Assembly (NCBI GenBank): GCA_026874595.1
Contig: CM049313.1
Coordinates: forward strand, 69,064,659 to 69,128,658
Length of the DNA: 64,000 nucleotides
Direction of reading: 5' to 3'
Source: Sipunculus nudus
Taxonomy: Eukaryota; Annelida; Sipuncula; Golfingiida; Sipunculidae
Below, piece by piece: positions 1-14,900 of the stretch. The position numbers and the translations under genes are program-made. The number at the start of each line of letters is the position of its first letter. The stretch's first letter is position 1. The notes below the pieces were generated by a model. That model saw nothing but the letters and a program-made list of their open reading frames with translations, was not told where the DNA came from and did not search any database.

Positions 1-1460
1 CGCCGATCACACAGCTCATCGATTCTACGCTATCGTTTCTATCGTTTTCGATGGAAGACTTGTATACATAGAAACAATACATTTGCGAAAGGGACTTGTA
101 TACGTTCAAATCACTCACTAAGGTGTCCAGAAGACTTGTTGCATCACCTGTTGTTTGTCGATTGCTGCGGCTTCATATATTTTATTTTGTAACTCTGACA
201 AGAACTGTTTTTATAAGACAGATTTAGTACACATGAGGACCTGGAATCACGAGAGATAAACAAATAGCTAAGAACACACAAACAATCCATAATAATATCA
301 GCTATCAAACCCCCCAAAAAAACGGCATGCTCTGCGCACCTTGGATGTTCATTCTTGCAGGCATTTTGGTATGTGCGGCTAAGAAAGACAGAGGCAAGTA
401 ATAATTCCGTTGTTAGAATATACCGAGAAAACGGAAATTTTTGCAGGCAAAAAAATATTATTCGTCTGAATTATCTAAAACCCAGTTATATTATTTGGGT
501 GCATAAATTCGCTAATGCTTTTTGATCGTTGCACATTTTTTCACAGGTTGATCTTTGCAACTAAATAAAACTATTTTCCCTATAAAAAGTGTTTTCATTT
601 CGACTGGAAGGTTTCATCCCATTAACAGGATGCAAGTATAAATATGATTTTCGGCTATGATCCTTGCAGTTACCAAATTTCTATGAGAAGTGCTTTTATA
701 TTTTTTTTTATATCTTTCAACACTCTGTCAAATATGCCTGGTCATATGACAATTATATTATCCTAAACGTATGACAGGACATCCTAGACTGTTTGCTAAA
801 AAAAACTGCATTGAAGGTTCTGCAGAAAACCCTAAACATGGGTTTACTTTAAATGTTCCCAACTATCGTGAAGAACCTTGGAGGGTTCCTCCCAGAACCT
901 GCAAGGTTCCATAAAAGAACCTTCGGGAGGTTCGGTTCTAGTTTAAACCTATTTTTCTTAGAGTGTACACTGCGTAAAATCTCAGCTTGATTATGGATAT
1001 CCTGGTCGGTACAGTTTTCCAGTATCTTACACACCATTCACACTGAAACAGCAAACCACATGCGGTTTATGCATGGGGTATTTAGTTAAACATGTATTGC
1101 ATCTTAGCGGCGAAAAAGTAATATATGCATGTGATACATTTGCTCCTGATTGACACGTTGTGGACCAGACGATGCGCGCGCTGTGTTTATGTTGATATCT
1201 GTCCACCGGTCCACTGTTTTAACATTCGTTTACAGGAGTAAGCAAACGGTTTCTAGGCACTATTTTGGCAGGTACAAGCTTATTTCAGAGGGAAGAAGTT
1301 ATTTTTCGTGACAATTTAACATGTTTTATAGGTGATTGGGTCACTTTAAATATAAAAGATTCACGGACTGCCCAATACCCGCAATATCCAAAATCTTTGG
1401 AGTACTGATAGGCGACTAATGACAGTTAATAAAGATATGGTTTTCTAAAATTTGACTCAC
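1..1460. other. No firm gene seen; possible 3' end of the cysteine-rich gene
   Basis: I see no B-type exon here. A TTTCAG acceptor near 1,060 on the minus strand would give a five-codon terminal exon in phase after A3, but support is weak. A hydrophobic plus-strand start at 327 is discussed as a finding. Confidence 0.4.
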
Positions 1461-1617
1461 GACATGCACATGTCCTTGACCTTGGAAGGAGAGGCCTGCA
1501 CCAGATCCAGGAAACTGGTCGATTCGACGCCCACTGCTTCACTCAATGGTGGGAGACAGGAGAGCAAACCCTCCACGGTACAGCGAGAACCGGACTCGTA
1601 ACCGTTGGATTTGCCGC
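1461..1617 (-). CDS. Exon A3 of the cysteine-rich gene
   Basis: The exon is 157 bp between TAACAG and GTGAGT, that is A1/A2 plus nine bases. It encodes SGSRCTVEGLLSCLPPLSEA and ends KDMCMS. It starts a third module. The next B exon is not visible in the remaining 1.4 kb. Confidence 0.74.
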
Positions 1618-4221
1618 CTGTTAAGACGGAGACATAAAAATATTTATAGACTATATTATGTTTAACAATTATACTCGCTTTCTGTGTCTCTCTGTCCGTC
1701 TCTCTCACACACACAAACCATTTCCTAAACACATACAAACCCATATTCACCTGCGTACACTTTTCGTGATCACTAAACATTCGGGTATGGATTTCCAGAT
1801 TTGGGATATTTTTTTTATTATTCTGCCCTCTGACTTGAAGAGATGCGGGTCACTTTCGGACATAAATACACCACTAAAATTATATTCCCAATTATTCTAC
1901 ATAGATTTTAATTGCATTACTATACGGTTCGTTCATTTTGTGTAAACAGTTTCCACATGTGATCCACCTAAAGGTACGCCATCAAAATAGAAAAAGCGGG
2001 TTTTAATTATGACCCCCCCCCCCCCCCATCGCTGTAGTGAGCAATAAGAAGTACGCCGCAAAAGGCGAAAATACGTCACATCAGGTTATTTTTGTTAACA
2101 GTAAAGGAATCGCATTTGTCATGTTTAAAAAATTACCCAGTACCTCTAGGCAGTTTATTGCAGATCGTTAGCACAGCGTCGAACCTATGGAGAGATGGCA
2201 ACTATGGAGCATTCCAGTTATAAGAATGGACGCCAAGTTTGGGGTTATGGTATGATGGTAACTTTGATGAAAAAAAAACTCACACTTGTGCCCTCTATCC
2301 AGGTACCTGGTGACGTACCGTCTGAATCCGCTGGTCCAGCTGACTGCCGATGCCCCACAATCCTTCACGGCGTCGGTCATACAAGTCTCTTGAAGGTCGA
2401 GGTTTCTGCAGAGAGTAAAGCATATAGCCTGTATACCGTCATAAATGTTGAAATACATGTGCTGTAATGTTCTCCTGGTCTCTCACCTGGTTTCACATGT
2501 TGAATGAACTTGCGCTCTAATGTTTTTACTGTGATTTGTGATTTATTTTGGTGCTTTTATATTCTGAAATGAACTTGTGATATAACGTTTTGCGTGATCT
2601 GTGACTAATTTTCCTTGTTCAGCTTATTGTCATTTTATACGAAAAATATTTGAATCTATTATTCATATATAATATTGAAGCCTTTTGTTCACATACAATA
2701 TTGAAGTATATTAATCATGTACAATATTGAAGTCTATTGCACAAATACAAAATTGAAGCCTATTGTACATGTACAATATTGGAGTATGTCGTTAATCTAC
2801 AGTGCTGAAGTCCTTTGTTCATGTATCAACTAACGTATATTGATCAACACTGCGTAATGTTTACATATGCTTTATTCCATAAATGCACAGTGTGCGTTTT
2901 ATTTTTATTCATGCTATTGGAATAAATGTCTATCTCTCACGACACTCCATGTTATCTAGGACAATACAAGTTGCATTAACGTATTTGCTGGGATTACTGT
3001 TCATGCAGTTTTACCTCAGGCGATCCCATGGTCTCAACGGCATTCTTTGTCAAATAACCATATACATTATCAATAAGTAGAAAGGATCAATTTAAAAAAA
3101 TAGGAAATTTCATTACCTCCCTAAAGGATGTTATATCTTTTTTATATTGGTTTGTTTGTCAGTCTGCTGTCTGTTAGCAAGATAACTCACAGAGTTATTA
3201 ACGGATTTTGATGAAATCTTTTGGATAGCTCCGTAATGATACAAGGAAAAATGATTAAATTGTTGCTGTGATCTGGATCACCTTCTGAATCCAGGAATTT
3301 TTAAAAAGAAAAATACTGCATTTCTGACAATGCCATTTAGGGGAAGTGAGCTGCCTTGGCGGAGCTTTGTGTTCTCTGAGTGTTTTTCTAGTTTCCGCTG
3401 GCTACTCATGAACAAGAATGTATACACACATAGACTGCAAGACAGTGCTGTAATCTACTGTCACAATACTCCGTTTAGCTTTATATTCGATGTCTTCCAA
3501 AATGGAAATTAAAAAATAAAACGATTTGAACAAGACGCCTGTCACTTCATATCCCGTGTATATCAAGAGTACGTTATCCTTGCCAACAGTGTCCAAAGTT
3601 TTTTCAATAATAGGTCTTTCATGTTACCCGTAAATGAAAGATTTATATTATGATTATAACGTATGTCAAGAATTTATGTACAGATTACTCTGTAGTAAGA
3701 TCAGAAAAAATGGAACTCTTGCGAAACACTAAGATATAAAAAATCTCGAAAATTTAACCCCTCGAATACGAAGCCAACCACAGAATTTTACAGAACACCT
3801 ACGTGCATGTTTTTACAGAATACTTACACGCATGTTTTTATCTTGGGAGTGTTTATTATCTCCAGTTTGAAATCCTCGTAGCATTCATTGAAGTCTAGCT
3901 GCTTGCTCCTCAGGCATGCTTCGTTGTCAAAAAAGTCTACAATTTAGGTAACCAAATATATAAATACCACTAAAATTGTCCTACCTGTATGATTTTTTGT
4001 TTGTTTGTCCCTGAACTTCCATGGAAACGGGCCATGACAGTGGGATAGTATTGCTAACTGCTTCAGTCATATGCCCTAACTTACAGAATGCACACCAATT
4101 TGGCCCTTCAACTTGCACGCTATTGAATCCCAGGCAGCATCACCTTGCACCTCTGTCGCGCAGCAACACACCGCTCTGGCCATTGCTTATCTTAACCTTG
4201 ATCCATTACCACAAAGACATG

Positions 4222-4288
<67 letters not shown>

Positions 4289-4826
4289 ATATATATATTG
4301 GTTCAGTATCGACCAACAGAAGTTGCTACCTTACGGGTCTGGGCATACAATACAAGGCAATATACTCTGCAACGGCACCCAGCGGGTATTTCAGTACCTT
4401 ATATATATATACACACAAATTCCTTACATATTCTTATCGCCCTGTAGGCTTCCCCCGTATGTATGTAGTTGTGTTCATCTAACGATGTACTACACCGGCC
4501 AAAAAAGTTATTATATATCAACTCTTTTGCAGCCCTTGTGTCATCTGGTTTTACAAATATTTCCCAAATATCATTTTAAAAAGCATTCAAAATAATAGAA
4601 GGGAGGATATTAAAGGGTCATTATTTTTTAACTGATAATATACCATTTCTGTTATGATTTAAGTAACAGAGTATATCTTTGGGTCTGACGTCACGAACGC
4701 CCGTAGCTGCATTTGAATGCTAACTGGTTTATTCTTGTCAGTCTGATATACGCGTTGTTTATGTTCTGTAGGAAATTATTTCCCACAGGTATTATACAAC
4801 AGTTCAAACATCAATCAGCCTCCTCA

Positions 4827-4886
<60 letters not shown>

Positions 4887-5736
4887 CGTTGTTTTAGGAA
4901 TGGGCCTTGTTTCGGGGAGAGTAGACCAAGTCCTTTTTGTCTGCTTAATTTTCGGGGAATAAAATGCATAATTTCTAACACAACGATTTTGGGGTTATAT
5001 GCCTGATTACCTCATATTTTGTATTACCTCAATAATATATCTCATATTTATAGGATATATATAGGATATGATATTTGGCAATTATCTCATTCAATTGTCG
5101 TAAATGCTAGCCTATGGTTGTGTAGTGTTTATATATTGGAGAAATTAAAATTATTAAACGTGATGTAAATGCTTAGATATTACCAAAACTTATATTTCAA
5201 ATTTTTTTACTGGAAGCGAAGAAAATGTTGATAGTTTTTTTCTTGTTTGTCGTAAGACGTTGGGGTTGTCTAATTGGGGGGGGGGGGGGGCTTGTTACTG
5301 AAGTGAATTGTCCTCATTTCGCTTTCAAACAAGGTCATTGGTTTTGATGAGTTTGGTTTTATAACCCATAACCCATTACGGATGTAAGCCATCCAATCGT
5401 GTGGACGAATGGCCAAAAATATAAAACGTTTGCATCTGTTTGCAAATTCTAGGAAGACTTATTTATTTAAAATAAATATAATATAATATAAATATGATAT
5501 AAATTTAATTAAAAAAACTATGGTACATTTATTCTATTAAAAAAACTCTCACCTTGTTTTCCTTTGTCACAGAAGTATTCGATGGCGGCCATGTCACCGT
5601 CCGCCGCAATCTTAATTTCTTCATCAAAATCACATCCAAACACCAGATCGTCGAAGCATTTTAATATGTCAGTCTTCATATCACTTAAATAAAATGAAAA
5701 ATCTGAAAATGATTAAGCACTCTGGACATCTGATGG

Positions 5737-5788
<52 letters not shown>

Positions 5789-6529
5789 TGTGTAAAGTCA
5801 GGTTTTTTGTATTGACCAAAGACTGCAGGGGTGATAAACAATTTTGTCAGAGCTAGAAGAGAAGAATTCAATGGAAATTAACCGCAATTATGGAAGAATA
5901 TGCAGATAACATAGCATTAATTGCAAGCAAATATGAAGACAAATAGAGGGGAAAAGATCAGCAGAATATATCGTGCTAAAAAATTAACAGGGAAAACACT
6001 ACGGTAATGAAAAGAGTTAAAAAAAGTTCATAGAATTGTTTATCCGGAATCAGAAATCAACCCACAGGCAGGGCAAAAGAGGGTATAAAACGAAGAATAG
6101 CACCCGCAAGAACGGTATATGTCAAACTAAAACAAATACAGAGTTTTTCAATATACGGAGGCAGAACATAGGTGGAAATTTTCCAGAGTAATGTAATGGC
6201 GGTGTTCCTATATTGAGTGGAGATATAGAAATGACAGAACGATATGCAAATAAGATGCAAAGGAGATGCCTTAGAGGCCAACACAGAAAAATAATCATAA
6301 ACTTTATAAGAGAACAAACAGAAACGGTGGAAGTGGATGTGGCACGAGCTCAGGAGGGACAGGGACCATAAATAAACCAAATCTGCGTTTAAGTGGAAGC
6401 CAGAAGGGAAAAGGGAAATAAAGAAGACTAAAAATAACCTTGAGAAGGACGGGAGAAAGATAGAGACGAGATACAGTGGTGTACTTGGCAACTAGCAAAA
6501 AACAAAAACCATGGGTTTGAAGAGGATTA

Positions 6530-6591
<62 letters not shown>

Positions 6592-7337
6592 ATGTGTGTG
6601 TGTGTAACGGTTCGTTCAATATAGGCACCTTATCATCAATTTTGTACCCTTTATATATTATCACTCATATGCTCTATTATTATTTTTTTGTACAACGGCC
6701 ATATCGCTGGCCATTTCGTGTTTTCGCTGGTCATACTTGCTTGTAAACCAGTTCTACTCCCGGGACCGGTTTTCGTTATCATGAACTGTTGTAATGAACG
6801 GGTGTAATACAGCGGAAAGTTGTGGTCACCTCGAATGTTCAGGACGAACTGTCTAGGAGATTCAGACCAGCGCTGACTCTCCGTGTAGGCAATTCGTCTA
6901 CAGATATTTCTTATGTTCAGGTAGGCCTTTTTCAGAGTATCTTTCGAAGTCATAAAATAGCGACGAAAGTATAATTTAATATTCAAGTAGTCCTCACTAT
7001 TCTAAGAAATATTATATACTAATGTTTATGCTGCTTCTGTAAATGTTCAGAAACGAAGTATTTTAATTGAAGGAATTACTGTTGGAATTACTTGTTCATA
7101 AAGAGTTCAAATACGAAGTATTTAACCGTCGATAAAGTATGACTCTCCGTGTAGGCAGTTCGTCTACAGATATTTCTTATGTTCAGTTTCAGATAAGGTA
7201 ACCTGTATATACTGCACCCGCACTGTATAAATAAACCGTCATGTACAATAACCTGGTTTCGCGGATGTATTCCCTCTTTAAATAAAGAACTTGACAAGAA
7301 AGTGGACCCAAATGCAGACTAACAGACGGACCACTGC

Positions 7338-7423
<86 letters not shown>

Positions 7424-8290
7424 CACGGAACCCAATATCAACAGATCACGTAGTCGTGACCATTACATACCTTGCAACAGAGATAAATAAAAATAAGATT
7501 CTGCAACACTAGGCAGCGTGAGTTGTCTAGGGGAATGAATAAAGAAGTCAGTGATTTTTTGTTAACAAATAACTATAATTTATTCTCAAAACATCCCTAA
7601 CATTACAATACACTAAATCAATATAATTACACAGTAAAACAACAGCTAGTATAACAGCAAATCAGTATAATTACACAGCCTAATAAACAAAGTGCGCAGT
7701 ACCTGGATACCACCACTGTCAGAGCGACAAGTCCTTTAAAATGTATTAACCGGATGAACAGTTCAAACAAATCTTCTCAGAGAATAACAGTCCAATGTAA
7801 TCACAAAATCATTCTACTGTTATCCAAGGTGAAATCCTGGCAGTGTCCCGAAAGGCAAACTGAAGACTATATAAAATCCATTACAAATTTCAAAGAAAAG
7901 CTATAAAATGCCGCAATATAGGAAAAGGTCCACTCTTCCGTGTCCGCTGGAATATTCTTTCACCTCTCCTCCGGCCCTCAGCCGAGAACCTTCCACTTCC
8001 CGAACAATCCAAAGAATCTAACATAATAAACAGTACACACGCGTTACAGGAAACATCTAGAACAAGAATGCTGTGTTTGTACATGTCAGGGTTCACACGT
8101 GGGCCGACCCGGCTCGGCCAGGCGAGAAAGCCCCAGGCTAGCATGACCGCTGCGTACACGTCAGACCCCACGCGGGGGCCGGGCTATGCCGTCACAGCAA
8201 TAGACAACGCTAACGCTGAACAATCACCTGCTGCATACAATAAAAGAGACATCTATAACAATTATATATATATATATATATATGAATATA

Positions 8291-8341
<51 letters not shown>

Positions 8342-8587
8342 CGCTCGGTATTTCTACTCTTGCTTTCTCTAGCTAGAAATGCCTAAGCTGTAAGTAGGAA
8401 AATCTTATATCACAAATGTTTGGGTGGATTCACTTACGACGTGCACATTTCTTGAATTTTTTCGGGGGCAGCAGCTACCATGTCGTAAATGGTTGTCATG
8501 GAGATCCCCAGTTTGTTGCCTAGAGATGAAAGGCAAGCGTCCACAGCCTGGGGCTTGCATTCATCATTACTTTTTGTATCTGCACCT

Positions 8588-8627
<40 letters not shown>

Positions 8628-9643
8628 TAATAATAATAATAAGAGAATACAACTGTTATTGCTCCTACCCCGACTTTCTTGTTTAATAACAATGGTATTT
8701 ACACTGACAATTATCCACATGGCCTCAACTTGGTGGGGGACAACCCCCCCCCCCCCCCCACCTTCTCAACCAGGGGGACATACCATATTGAATACCCCCC
8801 CCCCATCCCCCACATTTGCAAATTAATTGAATGTCTTTTTCCATTAAAGCCTCCAATTTCATTTGTAAGAATAAGCTTCATTAATAATAATGTGTCTCAG
8901 TGTTGCTAAGTTCCTCAACATCAGTGAATGGCAGGTTTTCATAAATCACTTTGATATCAAAATGACGTGATTCGCCCGTATTTAAGGCACTGTGGAACAC
9001 ATTATACCCACAAATTAGACAATTTATGCCGGTTTTAAGGATTAAAAGAATAATTTTCGTTTAATTGAAAAAGAACTAATGGAGCCAAGGGGACATTCGC
9101 CTACTCTTTCCTATCGGCTAGAATTTTTTGGGCAAAGGGGTTTATTTGTTGTTGGTTCCTGTGCCAATAATATTCCTTGTTATTTAAAATCCAAATAGGT
9201 TTCTAGATGCAGCACTGGTAACACTGAAATGTGTGTGGTGAGGTCGGGGTGGTTCAACATGGTACACCCCATGCACTGCAAGGGCATGTTGGGGGTGGGG
9301 GGGGGGGGATGGAGTAAAAGTCTACGTACCACCCCCCCCCCCCTTCAACATTGCAAAGTAAACGCCCCCCTTGATGGACGAGTGGGGACATACATGCTGC
9401 TTACTAGCTTATATGAGAATAAATCTCATTGAACACCAGTGATTTTGAGATATATTATGCAATAAAAACGTAAAACCTTAGAAACTCTTCTGTTTCACTA
9501 AACAACAGTATTTAGATATTTATAACGCTGTCGTGTGAAATAATACAAATATGATAAAATTTCCTATAAATAAAGATGTATTAAATGTGTGCTTATTGTG
9601 AATTACTTTGTGACACTATAAAAGCTCTCTTCTATATATATAA

Positions 9644-9684
<41 letters not shown>

Positions 9685-10506
9685 CGTATGAAAATTCAAG
9701 ATATAAGCTAGTTCTTGCCTTATCGTTGTGAATGTTTATAATCAGTTCTTCGGTTCACTCACAAGGTCACAACGTTACTAGCGGATACAATTCCAAAGGT
9801 AAATTATGTTTCAAATTATAATTTATATATTAGGCCAAAAAAAATTAAAGGTATGGTTCTCAGGCACCGCCCGCGTCAATTTTAACCCCCCACATCAAAA
9901 TTTTTTATTTTGATTTTTATCTTTCAAGAAAATAAATAATACAATTTATGTAGTATTTGGCAAAATATTTGTAATTTTCATGGTTTTTCCTGATTATATG
10001 ACATTTTTATCGAAACATCCAAAAAAAGGTCAAAAATAAAATACCGCCCGCACTGATTTCTGAAAAAAAGTGCCTGAGAACCATACCTTATTTTTTTTTT
10101 GGCCTTATTCATACATTTCAACCCCTCCCGATTTCGTCGGGAGCCTCCGATTTTCGAGGTCATCTCCCGACCTCCCGACAGGATAAGATAAACTCCCGAC
10201 ACTCAAGTGGTTTGCTTAGGAAAGCTTAACAGGCGACAAGGAGATATAATCTTGCACATCCTTCATAAACCTACACCTAAGAGACATCCACTCGTTGAGT
10301 TCATTGTGCACATGTCACATTTCGTGTTTGTGTGATCTTTGACGATCGTTTAGTGTTTTTCTGAGACACTGCCTCATGTACAGGTAATTCATGAGACAAG
10401 GTTTAAAACCTAAAAATGTATATAGAAAATACAATACTGTGCTCATAAACGTTTACTGGCCACAATCATCCAATGCAGAAATTCCCAAACGTAAAGGAAA
10501 GTTAAG

Positions 10507-10565
<59 letters not shown>

Positions 10566-11869
10566 CTTAAACTTGTCATGACTTGTAAAAGGTGGTATGC
10601 ACAATAAACGGGATTAAAGATTTCTAACTTTCTAACTAAATATGCCTAAATAGTGATGTTAATAGGGAATAATAAATTGATTAAAGGCATAATTGTAAAT
10701 TACAAATCAAGTCTTTCCTTAGCTCTCGCGGTGTCTAAAATTCCTCCAGATTCATTTATATTTAAAAAAAATTCCCCCTTGCCTCCCGCATACCCTTCCC
10801 CGAGAGCGTTAGGCTATTTTATATGAATTGGGGGTTTACAATGATGTACATGTCACAATCATAAACCACTACTACTTCTAGACGCGCTCGATCGCTTCAC
10901 TCGTGCTGGCTGTCTCCCGAATTTCCATTTCTAAAAGTTGAGAGTCTCAATATTGTATGACTGAAGCAGACAGGACATATAACATATAAAGGTTTTAATT
11001 TATTTTGGCATATTGTTATCATTGATTATTTTGATTATAACATTGCTGAAGGAACAAATTCATGATGGGGGGGGGGGGGGGGCAGAAGAGGTCTGAGAAA
11101 ATTGTCCACCAGAGAAGTGAAAAGGGAGGAGGGCTCTCATCAAGGTAAGCATGGGACAGAGTGTACACGTGCATATGAACATGTATAGGAGTATAGGAGG
11201 GGGCTTACGTTTTGATCAAAATATATCAATAATATTCAATAGTTGTAATTTCACAAAACTTCATCAGACTTATTTTAATTATATATAGTTAGAAGGTTCA
11301 GCTCCTAGAGTCGGCCTCTGGTCAGATATAAACATCTGGTGGTCATGATGATATCTCTGTCCCATAATATTTATATTTGGGATTCAATGGCCCCCTCTGT
11401 CCCCTTGATTCCTATACCACTTTAATATTTCGAGTTTTGGATGATAGCATAATCAGCCGGTCAGACTTACAGCGAGAGATGTTGTGCAGATATCCCATCA
11501 TGACCTTATTGAAGCCCTTGGTCCAGTCGACTGCCGAGCCCCCGCAATCCGTCACCTTTTCCGTCATACATGTCTCCATTATGTCAATTTTTCTGAATAT
11601 AAATTGAATATAAATTACTAATAAATTTATTTTGCATCACCTCACGTTTATCTCAACTGTTAGTGAGGTAACCACATAGATTCTAAGATGTTATACGGTA
11701 AATCGTGGACTGACCCGGTCGATGCAGTGGTTAAGACTTACGTCCTTCCGCTGACTGAGCCATCAACTTGCTCTCGCTGTACCAAGTGTCTCGCAGCAAA
11801 ATATATACATATTACTAACTTACTGATCTCCCACCGACTCCTTTCATTTAACAATACTCATTTCATACG

Positions 11870-11936
<67 letters not shown>

Positions 11937-14900
11937 TATCCGTAAATGGAATCACGTTTTATTTTAGTAGCAAAATTAAATACTACAGCCCTGGCAGGGC
12001 AACGTAAACCAGAACAGCCAACATTTGTAATTAGGCCACAAACAAATCTTTGTTCCTATGGAATCGTATTTCTGTTGAATAAATCTTCGATCCTTGTTGT
12101 GAAATGATGCTAATGATGCTAATTTTGCTCTTATCTCGATCCCACATAAATCATGGAAATCTACTAAACGTTATGTTATTCTTATGTATCGTTTCAAGAA
12201 TTACACCCCATTATATATCTCTACTGTAAACTGGCATAAGTCTAAGTCTTTTGCCACGAATGGTAATTTAAAAACATCGCTCTCTCCTTACATAAATTTT
12301 GGTCCCACATACCATATAACAGTTAATGTTTCTGGTGTGACCTCGGCCACGGATTCCTAACCGTCAAAGGACCCCACAAAACTATGTATGGGCCTTTAAA
12401 AAACCGCTCATGACGATAATGGCTTCGTGTATACAAAGGTTCGTTAGCGGGGTTTGTCCGTTCTGTCGCCCCTGTTTGACGGATGTATCGGCTTCAGCGT
12501 TGTAAATGTGGAGCTGTTGCTCTACGGACTCCTCGACTTTTTCTCTTCTCTGGGCACGCTAGTGGCTGAAATGGATTTGCTTGTCTTGGTGGCATCTGCG
12601 TCTATGGCTTCAATCTAAATTCTACGCTTCGGGAGGGACCAGGAAACGGATCCGAGATCCATCTAACTGGAGAGCTCAGACGGCTTAATACATCTTCATT
12701 CAGCCATTTAAAACGGATATCAGATAACATCGGATTGGAACCTCCCCCCCCCCCCCTTTCAGCCGCAACAACGAATTCTTTAAGGCCTAGAACCTGTAGG
12801 CTAATTAAGCAGTCATCCATGAATTTAACCGATCTGCAAGCTTACTGACCAAGGGAATAGAGTATGATCGAGTATCAATATATCCTATCACATAAATATA
12901 AAAATATAAAATATTACCCTTTCACACAAAAAAAAGACCAAGCTTCTCCTTACCTGCACATGGCTCTACGGTTATGACGATCAAGGTTGAGATGAAACAT
13001 CCCCAGCAAGCCACGAAATGGTCTTTCTTCGTACTCAGACACCGTTGCTGCTCCTCAAAGGCTGGAATAGATATATTATAAATATATCAAAATATGTAAA
13101 AAAAATATTTATATAAATATTTTATAAATATAAATAGATATATATATATATACGAATGTGGTATATAGTCTGTCCCAGTGTCCGTCCCCGCATGTTATTT
13201 GGGATTTGTTTTACATGTAAGACTGATAAGAAATTCTGACCCAAAGTTTACAAGAGCTATTCTGCCGACCGCGGAGTAAAAAATAATGTGTTATATCTTG
13301 ATCTGTAATTTTTTTAGAAAAAATAATCCTAATTATGACAGAACGGTAATCAATATTTTCGACATGTTCATCACCAGCGAACTGTAAAATTTACAAAGCA
13401 TTCCAGCTGGTGACGCGACCGTCCTTTATGACGTCTTTATGACGTCTCTTGGCTTGTAAATTGCTTTCGGAACCATAAGCACGAATCGTCTTTCATGGTT
13501 GGACGTTGACGCAAAGTAAATCATGTTAATTAGATGTATTATTTATTTACACAAAATTGGAGGAACATCTTTATATTTGTTTAAGTGCACGTGTTTTTTG
13601 TAAAGAGTTTCTTAAAACAGTTCGCCAAAAAAATGCGGTCAAGGGCCTTGGGACGGACTAGAGATGCATATGCATGTGGGGAATACCATCAACTAGATCT
13701 TGTCACAATGTGTGTGTGTGGGGGGGGGGGGGGTGTTGGTATAATAGACACTTGAGAATCTCTCTCTTAAATGTCGTTTTAGTATATCTTAGCGTTAATC
13801 AAACTGAACTTTCTTTTTTTTTTTTGAGGCGCTATTGACCAAAATATGCGTAAAAAAGGTTTTAAAATGACTTTTCTAATATTTCCTAGTGTTCCGCTTC
13901 CACAGGTACCCATAAAAGGACAGCCCCCCCCCCTTACACACACACACATTATGTCAAATGCCCGTGATTCCTTTATATAAATCGCGGTTCTTAAATCTTT
14001 ATATATTACAAGTAATGTGTTATATACTCTGACACCGTTTATTGTGTCATAATTACGGGTCAATATAATGAAGTAACTTTATCATTGGTTAGATAAGGGT
14101 TGACAAAGGCTATATGCCTGTTACCTCCTGTTGCTACCTACTTTTGAACAGCAATCATGCTACCTACCATTTTAACTTTATGATTTTCTTACCCAATATC
14201 ATGCAATTTGATAATATGAGAGTTTAGAGTTTAATTACGTTTCATTTTAACAGTTTCGTTGTACTTCTTTAGATTACGTAAGAAGGTTCTGGTCAGTCCA
14301 AATCACCCCAACAAAATTAGACAGCAAACAACAAAGCCTTAGGAATGTATGTTATGGATTGCTCTGCGGGAACATTTCTCTCCTGTTTTAATTCTGGTAA
14401 CCAAAGGCAATCTCGTGCTGCCACAGGCAACGTCATTCCCATTCAAGTGACTAAAACAAAACAAAATAAAGCAGGCCGCACACAGAGCGGACGAGACGAG
14501 ATCGGATCGGACCACACAGGACTGAGAATCCTGTAGAGTCCGCCGCAATCTTTCCCAGTCCGGACCGGACCGGACCACTCAGGAGTCCGGTCCGATCTCG
14601 TCTCGTCTCGTCCGCTTTGTGTGCGGCCTACTTTAATTCACACAAGAATAGATGTCTTAAACATAATGAAATAAACAAATATTCCGCAAAAAAATAGTTT
14701 TCTTGAAAAAATAATCTTTCTTATCCAAAGAAACTTTACTGTTAACAGTAATCCCCGAGGTATTTTTTTTTCTTATTTTATAGGCAGCATGCTTAAAGAC
14801 ATGAAAATATATATATAGTTTTCTTAAGACAAGATATGTTTTCATAAGAAAGATTTCCTTCATCATAATATTCCTTGATAATATTTATTGCCATGAGATA

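Noticed and set aside
4021-4595. Two overlapping frames of about 155 codons
   Set aside because: They are open only because of a (TA)n tract coding for Tyr-Ile repeats. The same applies to frames at 4,713, 7,189, 7,291, 8,068, 51,739, 56,529, 58,747-59,072 (its (TA)n end) and 60,397-60,649.
6057-6498. Minus-strand frames of 144 and 64 codons
   Set aside because: They are antisense to a LINE relic recognised on the plus strand and look hydrophobic only because of purine-rich sense sequence.
12602-12820. Minus-strand gene of 72 codons
   Set aside because: The frame contains a poly-Gly stretch from a poly-C run, lies in an intron and has no recognisable domain. Kept only as a note in the intron entry.
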